64,000 bases of DNA from contig JAXBDG010000002.1 of assembly GCA_036320915.1 (NCBI GenBank), positions 1-64,000 on the forward strand. The letters run 5' to 3'. The first letter of the stretch is position 1. Each line of letters begins with the position of its first letter. Shown piece by piece: positions 51,467 to 61,487 of this stretch. The stretch comes from Linnemannia elongata (lineage: Eukaryota > Mortierellomycota > Mortierellomycetes > Mortierellales > Mortierellaceae). The notes beneath the pieces were generated by a model, which worked only from the letters and a program-made list of their open reading frames with translations, did no database searches and was not told the DNA's origin. Position numbers and translations under genes: made by a program.

Positions 51467-52010
51467 TTGTGATATGTGTGTGTAGAGGTGGGTAGTGAGG
51501 AGAGAGAGTGGGTTGAGTGGAAAAAGTAGAAAAAGAGGGAAAAGAAAGCAAAAATGAAAATGCGGGTCGACCTTTTATATAATGTGGCTTTGTGTCTGTC
51601 TGATCAGTGATTGTCTCTAAGTGCAAGACGATAGAATCAAAATGAAAATTGAAAGAGCGAAAACAAGAGCGCGTCGAATCGATTTTTTTTTTTTTTTTGA
51701 TCTACAGCCACGAAAACAAAAATCATTTCATTTTTGATTTTCATTTTCATTTTCATTTTGTGGTGAAAACGAAATCATTTTTTCGTTCAGACGCGTCCAC
51801 CTCGTCTAATTCGAATCAGCAGTCTTAATCAGCGGGGACTATAAATACTGAGCACACGCCCCTTCCCTTTCTCCCTTTTCCCTTTTCCCTCTCACCCCAC
51901 TCACTCTCACTCACTCACTCTCACTACTCATCTCATCGACTTTTGTCTCGATCAGACCAGCTCATCCCTCACCAACAAAACCCTTCACTCACAACACACA
52001 ACTTATAACA
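51467..52010. promoter_or_regulatory. H2A-H2B bidirectional promoter
   Basis: 544 bp. H2B-side TATATAAAA on the minus strand (51582-51574) and H2A-side TATAAATA at 51840-51847. ACGCGT is at 51791-51796 and GAAAACGAAA at 51765-51774. A TTTTCATTTTCATTTTCATT repeat lies around 51738-51758. The 10-mer and the ACGCGT box are shared with the H3-H4 promoter. Confidence 0.7.
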
Positions 52011-52412
52011 ATGTCTGGCGGCAAATCCGGTGGCAAGTCTGCTTCGGCTCCCAAGAACTCGACCTCCCGCTCTTCCAAGGCCGGTCTTCAGTTCCCCGTC
52101 GGTCGTATCCACCGTCACCTCCGCAAGGGTAACTATGCCCAGCGTGTCGGTGCTGGTGCCCCCGTCTACCTCGCTGCCGTCCTCGAGTACTTGGCCGCTG
52201 AGATCCTCGAGTTGGCCGGAAACGCTGCTCGCGACAACAAGAAGTCCCGTATCATTCCCCGTCACTTGCAGCTCGCCATCCGCAACGACGAGGAGTTGAA
52301 CAAGTTGCTCGGACACGTCACCATCGCCCAGGGTGGTGTCCTCCCCAACATCCACGACTCCCTCTTGCCCAAGAAGACCAAGAAGGGTGGCGCCCCCTCC
52401 CAGGAGATGTAA
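52011..52412 (+). CDS. H2A: Histone H2A (SQ-type)
   Basis: Intronless, 133 residues. Canonical core ([20 protein letters not shown], acidic-patch residues in [10 protein letters not shown]). The C-terminus ends SQEM, so this core H2A carries the SQE-phi motif phosphorylated by ATM/ATR-type kinases after DNA breaks, as in other fungi where the main H2A doubles as H2A.X. Confidence 0.99.
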   Translation: MSGGKSGGKSASAPKNSTSRSSKAGLQFPVGRIHRHLRKGNYAQRVGAGAPVYLAAVLEYLAAEILELAGNAARDNKKSRIIPRHLQLAIRNDEELNKLLGHVTIAQGGVLPNIHDSLLPKKTKKGGAPSQEM

Positions 52413-53640
52413 AGTGGGAACAACAATCAACCCAACCAAAATCGACGTCATCCGTTCTTTTTCTTTGCTTGTTTGCTTTCATTTTTCATTCTCTCCCCTT
52501 TTCGCTTCTGTATTTCTTACTTGACTCGACCAACCAACCTGGACTCGGCCCATTCTGCTTTTCGGGATTTTTTTTTACACTCTTTCAGACCTAGTCCGAT
52601 TGCAGTTCAATCTTGTCAAAGCAGACTCACTCCATGGCTCAGGAATGGCTCACTTGAATCATTTTCCTCCATTCCCTTTCAACCATTACTTTTGTACATA
52701 ATTTGTTCTAATAAAAACATTCTACCATAGATCCCGATCCTTTTCGCATTGACTCTTCTGGCTCTTTTCTTTCTAGATTTTTTTCAATTTCACTTCAGCT
52801 TTTCAACTTTTCCGAGTCATATGGACCATGCGAACTCAATCTGGATTCTCGACCTTGGACTTGAACAGGATCCAGACATGTACCATGCGGACTTGAACAG
52901 GGTTTACAATATTGGACCTGGATCTTGAACCTTTCTTGATAGTTTGACTTTGACCTTTTCAACCTGATCAGAGTGCTCCTTTTTCTTCAATCCTTTTGAA
53001 CCGTTTTCTTGACTGGATTTCGGTATATTTTTTTTTTTTCGAGTATGATCCAAATGATCCTTATTCATCAATTAACTTTGACATCCTAACCCATCTGAAC
53101 CACTTTGAACCATCACGAAGAACTTGTTCTCACCCAACCCCAACCCAAACAAACTGAAGTTGGCCCTTTCCACAAGAGCAAGGACGCGAAAGCACCACAA
53201 TCCATAGACGCTTGAACTTGTCCTTTTTTCGCAGAGGTCGAGAGTTCTGTAAACGCAAGAAAGGTGGAAAAAAAAAAAGCTGGAGGGGAAGACGCGTCGA
53301 GTAGCATTCTGTTTGTGCAAGTAGATAATGTAATAAAAAAAAACCTGTTTGCTGCTCCATACGGCAAACTGACCTTATCTCAAAACCACTCGACATGCAG
53401 AAAAAACGGACGAAAAAATGCATGATTATGACACGCGTCGAATAAAAAAAAAAAAAAGAGACTTGAAATAACGGTGTATCTCTGTGTAGGAGTGTGAAAG
53501 CGAGAGGAGGCTCAGGGCAAAAAAAAAAAAGTAACAACAAAACAAAGTCCCCAGTCAAATGAATATCAACTCCGCCCGTACTTGTTGTGTGAAAGAAAAA
53601 AAAACAATGCAAAAGAGAATGCGCCTTGTTATATATATAT
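52413..53640. other. Convergent intergenic region, no gene seen
   Basis: Between the 3' ends of H2A and HTS1. AATAAAAAC at about 52709 is a likely H2A poly(A) signal. Diverged copies of a CATGCGAACT/GGACTTGAACAGG-like phrase lie around 52826-52915. No coding sequence is recognised. Confidence 0.5.
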
Positions 53641-55875
53641 TTAAAGCTGGGCAAGACGGCTCTTGATCTCGGCAATCATCTGGGTACGGGGGTACTCGAT
53701 TCCTCCCTTCTGGGATTCATCCTTGGAGCGCATGTCCTTGATCTTGATAAGACCCTTCTCAATCTCGTCGCCTCCGACAATGACCGCGAAGGGAATCATA
53801 TCACGATCACAGACGTCCCACTGGTTCTGTGTCCTGGGCTTCAACTTGTAGGCAAACTCGGCTTTGATACCGGCATCCCAGAGCTCAGTACAAATTTTCA
53901 TCCTCGCCTCGACAGAGACGCCTCCCAGACCAACGACGTAGACCTCGACCTCGTTACTCTTAATCTCCTCCTTCTTTTGCTTCTGCATCAAGATCGAGAA
54001 TACACGCTCGACTCCGATCGAGACACCGACACAGGGGATGACCAAGTTGGGCTGACCCTTCTTGTTGGTGCCAGAGAACATGCCCACAAGGTTATCGTAC
54101 CGTCCTCCTGCAGCAATCGATCCAACACCGACAGTGCTCTCGTCCAACTCGTCAGTACCCTTCTTGACCGTAGCACGAGCCTTCTCTCCATTTGCCAAAG
54201 CTATCAGGAGCAAAGTGAGAGTAAGGGCGAGTTAGTAAGTGTTTACAGAGAAGCGACAGTTCAATTCGCGAAAACATAGGTAGCCACATCTAAATGCGAA
54301 AAAAAAGAAACTTACTGGGGGGAGCAGAGCCCTCCAAGACGGCCTCATAGATCAAACCGGTGTAGTAGTCGAGACCACGAGCAAGGGAGAGATCGAAGGA
54401 AACGTAGCGAGTGACGTTGAGGACATCCAAGTACTTGAACAAAAGGGTCATGTCATCCAAACCCTCCTTAGCACGAGTGTTGGCGCCCAACTTGGCATCA
54501 GCATACAAACGCTCCAAGAGCTCAGCGCCACCTAATTGAGGAGGGCAAGCATAACAACATCTAGACATGGTTAATACTCCACATTTGCCATCCGAAGCAA
54601 TCATCAATAGCTCCACAACATGTAAAGGCAAAGGACGCACCCTTCAATTGGACGTATTCACCGATAAGATCGGCAGCCTTGGGGTCAAGACCCTTGTCCT
54701 CAGTCATCTCCTTGCGGACTTCAGCCCAGGGGAGCTTGTCCAGCTTATCGACGGCAGACGAGATGGTGCGGATCTTGTCTTCAGGAACACCACAGACCTC
54801 AAAGATACCATCCAGAATCTTGCGGTGGTTCAGCTTGATCGTGAAATCGCCCAACTCCAACTCTGTCAAGCACTCGGTCAACACTCTCAAGATCTCACTG
54901 TCGGGAATCATGGCGTCGTATGTTCCAGCAACATCGAAATCCTATTATTTGTTCAGAATAATTAAAGAGGAGTATATAGTTAATGTCGTGTACACTTTCA
55001 GAACAAGGAAAAACAGCGAAAGAAAATGACAAGTAAGATCAACGCCAAAATAAAACGTACGCACTGGTAGAACTCTCTCATGCGGCCCTTGGTCATGGCG
55101 GGCTGATCGCGACGGTAGACCTTGGCGATGTGGTAGCGCTTGATGTTCTGGTGCTCCTTTCCGTTCATGGCCAAGAAGCGAGCAAAAGGAACCGTTAAAT
55201 CGTAACGAAGTGAGCACTTCTCGCCTCCCTGGTCCTCAAGATCGTAAATCAACTTGCTGTCCTCGCCGTACTTTCCAGAGAGAATCTCCTTGAGCTCGAA
55301 GACAGGCGTATCGATGGTGATGCCTCCGTGCTTTTTGAAGACTTTGATGATGGTCGAAAAGATCTTTTCCCTGACAGCCATCTCCTGAGGAGTGTAATCC
55401 TTGGTACCCTATTGTCAATTGAATGGAGATATCATGGGTATACCATGTCGTAGGTTAGTTGTCAATGTGTTGGAGGGATTATAAACCACAACAAAAGAAA
55501 AGATAGCGCAATTCAAAAAAAAGGGTGAGTCACACTCAACCCAAATACACTCAATTCCACTTGTGTGCAGCAGTGAACAACTTGCAACAACCATTGACAG
55601 TACAGAAAACAGAAAATAGGTTGGAGTTTTACCTTGGCGTTCTTGAGAGTGAAGGCGCCCTTGCCCTTCTTGTCATCGCCCTTTGCGGGCTTTTCAGCAG
55701 GGGCAGCGGCAGCAGCGGCGGCAGCGGGGTCAGAGAGGGTGAGGGCCTTGAGCTCGGCTTTGAGAGCGTTGAGGATGGCCACCTCTGCAGTGATCACTTC
55801 CTTGTCTGCCTTGGATGACTTGAGGGAACGGATTTTGTTGCCCTGTTCTGTGATGCGTTGTTCAATGGCCTCCAT
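53641..55875 (-). CDS. HTS1: Histidyl-tRNA synthetase
   Basis: Class II aminoacyl-tRNA synthetase that charges tRNA-His. Exons 55875-55633, 55408-55061, 54941-54641, 54531-54316 and 54200-53641 give 555 residues. An N-terminal WHEP-like helical hairpin ([20 protein letters not shown]) and poly-Ala linker precede the catalytic domain. [10 protein letters not shown] starts the core. Motif 2 is [16 protein letters not shown], the HisA motif [20 protein letters not shown], motif 3 [12 protein letters not shown]. The anticodon-binding domain has EVYVVGLGG and [16 protein letters not shown]. No mitochondrial presequence is visible at this start. An upstream alternative start, as used by many fungal HTS1 genes, was not found. 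Confidence 0.95.
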
Positions 55876-56069
55876 TGTTGATTTGTGAATGAATGAAAAA
55901 AGAGTGAGATTTGTTGTGTTTAAAATGTAGCGAGGGTCCTTGTCTGTCCCTTTTTATCCTTTCCTTCCGGTGGCAACATTTTTTTTATTGTGGCTTGTAC
56001 ATTTGAATGAGGGTGCCTGCCTTAGCACAAAATTGGCTGTAATGAGGGAGTTGGTACTTTGGCCTTGAC

Positions 56070-57798
56070 TCAATGTTGAAGCATCTTCTGGTCAGAAAAG
56101 AAGAGGAGCTGCTTCGCCGCCTTTTGAACCGCCTCACTCTGACCACGCCCATATGCCATCAACATCTATATTTAATGATGCGTCAAGAATAAACCAGAAT
56201 CATCACCCATGACTCAACAGTTAGCATGTACGTCAAGCAAAGCTCATACAACATCAGGGCGAAAGGACAATGGATAAGAGATAACTTACAGAGATGAACT
56301 CACGTCGAGAGGTCTCATAGTCAAAGAGGTTGAGGTACTTGTCCAAGCGCTTCTCCATGTCATCAAAGTCGCCTGGATACCGCACCACATACTGAGCCAC
56401 ATGGGCCAGCTTCTCTCGATCCGAATGCGACTTTTTCAAAGACTGGTATAGATCGACGCGTTTGGCAGGAGGGAGGGGAAGCGAAAGGCTGCCAGTGCCT
56501 GTACTCGTCGACTTGCCTGCCCTTCGATCCACTGTAGAGTAAGGTGTTGCATCCTGTTGTAGCGCAATCGAGGCCTCCAGCTGACTCTGCGAGAACTCTG
56601 GAATCGATGGAGGATAGGTCCTCTCTGGTAGAGAGCCAGGCTTTCCCAACGATTTGCCCTTTGATATTGTCAATAAATCAAGAGTGGGTCAGTCAATTAG
56701 CAAAGGCAATACAATATAGCTCAATTGCTCACAAATGCAATGCCAGAGCCATCCAGGAATAGTGTCCAGCATATATACCTTTCGCTTGCGAAGTCTCAAC
56801 CAGCGTCGCCTGCGAGCAAAGGATCGAAAGATCTCATAGTTGCCATGCCAGGGGGATCCATGAAATGTCATGGCATACTCCCATCCATCCTCATCGACAT
56901 CTCCCGTCATGTCGACCAGCCAGGTCTTGTGGACCCACTCCCAGCTCGGATCTGGTAACTCATAGTCGGAAGTGTCCATGGCAGATGTTTGGAACTTTGG
57001 ATCAGTCCACTCGTCCGGGTCGACGGGCAGCAACGACTTTGAGCTGAACTTGGGTGTGCCGAAAAAGAAGGCGCCTCGTTGGTGTTGGTACAAAAAGTCG
57101 TAGACGAAATCCCCTTCGGGTGCAGGGTCCCCTTGACATTGAAAGTATCTCCGGTCGCCCGCCACGGTCTGTGCGTCCACAAGTCGCGCTGGTTCCAGAT
57201 CAATCAGGTTCGAAGTCTTCTTCTTCTGCCTTGCTTCCAGCGTGCTTCCAGCAAGACTCACACTTCGGCTCTTCTTCCCAGCATCATTCTCATCCTTGGC
57301 CTTGTCAACAGCGGCAGGGTCGTTGGTGGTGGTCGTCGTATCGGTGACATGTGAAGACTGGCTATCTGTTGGGGCGACTGCTGACAATGTGGGGCTTCCA
57401 GAGAACACTTGGGGGTGTTCATCCTGGTGAGGTGAGTGGGTGAGATTTCTGCGGACGGCATTGAGTTTGGAGAGGTGTTTCAGCTTTTGCCTGATCTTTT
57501 CGGCCGCACGCTCGTTCTCCCTAAGGGCTTCCTCCTCGGACAACTGTTGGATGGAACCTGGTTCGAGCCAATTGGATGTTGTATCTGTGGTTTTGTCGGT
57601 GCTGGCATCGGATGTCAAGGGATCACGAGCAAGGAGTTTGTCGGTTGAAGGAGTCATGTTGGGCCGTGCGACTTCAGGCTGGAGGACTTTGGTATTGATG
57701 GTGGTTCCCAGACTGATGCTGCTCACCTCGCCTGTTGTCGCTACGCTTGTTCCTGTCCCTGTTCCTGTTCCTCCGTCTAACGGTACTCTTGGGTCCAT
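56070..57798 (-). CDS. DysF-domain protein (peroxin/Spo73-like)
   Basis: Exons 57798-56779, 56658-56290 and 56165-56070 join in phase to 494 residues. The N-terminal 200 residues are disordered, with a charged coil (NERAAEKIRQKLKHLSKLNA). Residues ~225-335 are a dysferlin-type DysF domain: DFVYDFLYQHQRGAFFFGTP, the DysFN segment PDPSWEWVHKTWLVDM, the DysFC segment DEDGWEYAMTFHGSPWHG, and RRRRWLRLRKRK. This is the arrangement seen in Pex30-family peroxins and in Spo73/Mug65. The transmembrane helices of Pex30 are absent, so Spo73/Mug65-like is the better guess. The C-terminus is helical. Confidence 0.8.
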
Positions 57799-58335
57799 TG
57801 TGTGCTACGGTAGTGGGTGTGAGTGTGAATGTGTTTGTGAAGGAGTGGTGAATGAAAGGAAGAGGAGGTGGAAGAGAGTAAGCGTAGGTAAGAAGGATGA
57901 GGAAGCATCGTTTTTCCGTGTCTTTCGTCGTTTAAAAAAGGGAGAAGATAGATAGCCCAGCAGGTCCGTCATGCTCTCTCTCTAATGAGCGCATTCTGAT
58001 AGGAGTAAATCGCCCTTAACTGAGAACTGATTGCCACGATTCACCCTTTCACAGGCACAAAGCACACATCCTGATGTGCGTGCTAACTCTGTGGAACTTG
58101 AAGCAGTCCCTTGCCTGACTGCCTGGCACGACCATCATCATCTTCTGTTCACTCCACACAACTTACTTCTTGGCTCTCTTTCTCATCACCACCAACAAAG
58201 CCAATCGACTCTTGACCTACAAGCAGGACGCTGGATTAGTACTCACTCACTCACCCACTCACACTACAACAGCAACAAGGGCACCTCAGGACACAACTCA
58301 TTCTCACACATCGATCCACATAGACACAAAACATC
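57799..58335. promoter_or_regulatory. Bidirectional promoter, DysF gene/RET3
   Basis: 537 bp between divergent starts. It holds pyrimidine/purine-biased leaders and no coding sequence. It presumably drives both genes. Confidence 0.5.
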
Positions 58336-59139
58336 ATGGTCAACCTTACATTGTACACCGTCAAAGCTGTCGTGATGCTCGACAGCGAAGGAGGACGCGT
58401 CCTTGCAAAGTACTATGGCCAGGACTACTCCTCGCCCAAGGACCAGAAGGCCTTTGAGAAGGGTCTCTACGACAAGACCAAGCGTGCCCCCCACGGCGAG
58501 ATTCTCCTCTTTGACAACCAGGTTGTCCTCTACCGCTTCCACGAGGACGTCTTCTTCTACATCGTCGGCATGCCCGAGGAGAACGAGGCCATGCTCCTCG
58601 TGATCCTCAACGCCTTCTCCGACGCCGTCTCCATGTTGCTCAGGTAAATATCTGGTTGTCAATTCGGTCGATATAAAGCCTCCTCCGCCACTTTCGCCTT
58701 ACGTGGCACCACTAATGAATTGAATTGTCCAGCGAAAGCCGTAACTAACCCGCATTCATTGTTATATATCGTGTTCAATTGGACCCTTTAGACATCAAAT
58801 CTCAAAGCGGGTCATCTTGGAGAACTTGGACTTGGTTGTTTTGGCACTGGACGAGACGATAGATGAGGGGTACATTGCTCTCTTTTTATCTCAGGATCTT
58901 GTCGAAGCTCTTGTTCTTATCGTGGAAACCTTGGATCAATGCTTGGGCAGATGCTGACCGCTTCTTAATTTTATTTCTTTCGTGTGAATAGAATTGTGCT
59001 CGAGACGGATCCTTCGGCGATTGTTGCTCGTGTCTCAAAACCAAGAGAGAACTTGTCTGATGTGCCATTGTCTGAGCAGACCTTGATCCAGGCCTACCAG
59101 ACCGCCAAGGAGAAGTTTGGAACTGCACTCCTCAAATAG
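58336..59139 (+). CDS. RET3: Coatomer zeta subunit
   Basis: Small longin-fold subunit of the COPI coat in Golgi-to-ER retrograde traffic. Exons 58336-58643, 58792-58869 and 58992-59139 give 177 residues, the normal length. It starts VNLTLYTVKAVVMLDSEGGR, has LAKYYGQDYSSPKDQ, and LVVLALDETIDEGIVLETDP, typical of zeta-COP. It is followed in tandem by VMA16 about 690 bp downstream. Confidence 0.95.
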
Positions 59140-59830
59140 ACACAGTCGTGTCCTTTTTTACCCTTTTTTCCTTTAGTGGATATTTTTTTTTTCGAGGTCA
59201 ATACATCAACCAGTCAATACAACTCAGGAGCAGAGGTCATGGATCGAGAGGCGACTGTTGTCAGTTCAAATCCTAGAATCAGTGGTGGATCGTTTTTACT
59301 TTGAAGGAGGTGCTTTTTGTAGTGGACAGGGAGTGAAAGAATAAACTTGTCGCGTACTATCGTCTTTCCCTGGTCGTTTGTTCTTTGCTTTCATATCGAT
59401 CATGCCAGCCGTGATGGGGTGGGCCATAGTCGACAAAAAGTTCCAGCAGTCACGTGTTGGTTGACCTTTACAGTGTCCTGCTGATTCGCTTGACTTGAAC
59501 GCCCTCCTTTTCTCACCTCTCAACTCCTTCAATCCCCATTCACTAACTCCTTCAGCACTGTAAGTTCAAAGGAGCCGACACACGTTTATCCTTTGCACTT
59601 CTTCTTGACTTGATCCTCTCCCTTCGCAGCCATCGTCTTTCGTCCCTCAGTTCTGCTCGTCCCTTCACCTCGCATTCACCCACTGACCACATCCTCTTTC
59701 CCTTTCTTTCCCAACTCCACCAGAAAAAAAGAGACGTCACCAATCTCTGCACTGTACGACTTCAACCCGCTTTCGCCAGCTTCCTTCACACATACCCTCC
59801 CTCCTCTTCACGACAAAAAGATATAGTCAA
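59140..59830. other. Intergenic region
   Basis: Between RET3 and VMA16. It has a pyrimidine-rich leader (59590-59800) before the VMA16 start and no supported gene. A B-box-like GTTCAAATCC at 59263 was checked and rejected as a tRNA. Confidence 0.5.
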
Positions 59831-61162
59831 ATGGGAGCCTATTCTACGCGCGGCAACGGCAGTGGCGGCTACTCGGCCTCGTCGCTCCTCCCCTATGTGT
59901 CCATCACCGGTTTAGGCCTCGTGGGTCTTTACATGCTGTTGACAGGATCAGGAGAGCAGTTTGCAGTTGGCGAGTTCCTCCTCAGCGTCAGTCCTCATAT
60001 GTGGTCCCTCCTCGGTATCTCCCTCTGCGTCGGTCTCTCTGTCGCAGGTGCCGCCTGGTGAGTTCTCCTTTCGATTGGATCTAGTAGAGAGGGAGATATT
60101 TGAATATGTGTGTTAAAGAGCATAGGCGAAGTTATACAGGCAACGAACTGACGACCTTTTCTTTGTTTGCTTTGCGTGTTTACTTCGTGTGCGTTGATGC
60201 GATTAGGGGAATCTTTATTACTGGAGCAAGTTTAGTCGGAGCAGGAGTGCATGCGCCAAGAATCGTCACCAAGAACTTGATCAGGTACGCAACCAACTCA
60301 ACCCAGGACACTTACATGAAAGTCAGACAAAAGCAACCTGTCTGCCCATCACGCGGTGCATACCGCGGTCAGACAAAGGAGAGCAAGGACGAACGACATA
60401 ATCTCTACTCCCCCTGACCCTATTTTTTGATGTTGTTTGGAGTCGTGACCTCAGGACCAACAGAAAAAATATCACGACTTGCTTTCTTACTATGTGAGGC
60501 ATGCATGGACCACACCTTACTGACACACACATTGTTACTATTCGATGGTATTCGATAGTATTATTTTCTGCGAGGTTGTCGCGATTTACGGTCTGATCAT
60601 GGCCATCGTCTTCACCGCAAAGCTCAGCAACATCCAGGACGCCTCCATCACCTCCTCAGAGGCCTACTACAAGGGTAAGTTTTTTTTTTTTTTTTTTTTG
60701 GCTTACAGATTTCCTCAATCGACGACTTATCAACTGCGAAACACATGCCGTACCGCGTTCTCACACTTTCTTGCGCCACGATATCTAACCTCTTACGACC
60801 ATTGAAAATACAAAAATGAAGGATTCGCGTTGTTCTGGGCAGGATTGACGACTGGACTGTGCAACTTGGTGTGCGGTGTCACGGTCGGAGTCAGCGGAAG
60901 TAGTGCCGCTTTGGCAGATGCCCAGGACAGCCAGTTGTTTGTCAAGGTCCTCGTCATTGAGATCTTTGGCAGTATCATTGGTCTCTTTGGCCTCATCGTC
61001 GGTCTCTTGGTCGTACGTATCTCTTTTTTCGATGTCTTTTTTTCCGCGACTGTCCAGTGGGGAGCTTCTCTTGGTGGTTTGGTGAATCTATATGTCGACT
61101 AACACGCTGTTTATTTATTTTTTTTTGTTGTGATATGATAGAGCGGAAAGGTTGGCAATTAA
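59831..61162 (+). CDS. VMA16: V-ATPase proteolipid subunit c''
   Basis: Membrane-rotor proteolipid of the vacuolar proton pump. Exons 59831-60057, 60207-60284, 60559-60674, 60822-61012 and 61142-61162 (21 nt, SGKVGN) give 210 residues. The extra N-terminal helix that distinguishes c'' from c is present ([20 protein letters not shown]). Proteolipid repeats follow: [20 protein letters not shown] with [16 protein letters not shown], the essential proton-carrying glutamate in [15 protein letters not shown], and [19 protein letters not shown]. The acceptor of exon 4 is an unusual AAG. Its assembly factor VMA21 is encoded at 23.9 kb. Confidence 0.94.
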
Positions 61163-61487
61163 GCGTGCAGCCTCTTTTTTTGTTTACTCCTTCCTCCTCT
61201 TCCTACTCCCTCTCTCACTCTCTCTCCTCTCGGGGCGCACTTCTGGATGTAGCTTTCTTTATTGGCGACTTCAGGATTCCATTCTTACTCTCTTTTTTTT
61301 TTGTCATTGTTCAATTAAAAATTCGTCGAGCTCTTTGACAGAAAGCAAAATCATACAACTGAAGATAGCCAGGAATCACACAGTTCAGGAAAACCGGAGG
61401 ATAAACAAAAGGGGCATTACGTTCAATTTGGATACCATGGTCTCTGCAACCTTTTTCTTTATTTTTTTTTATTTCTTTTCGTATCTT
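61163..61487. other. Convergent intergenic region
   Basis: Between the 3' ends of VMA16 and the JmjC-kinase gene. CT-rich near 61190-61235, AATTAAAA-type signal near 61311. Nothing coding is seen. Confidence 0.5.

Noticed and set aside
59200..59290. tRNA-like B box GTTCAAATCC
   Set aside because: Flanking bases do not pair into a T-stem and no matching acceptor stem or A box was found.
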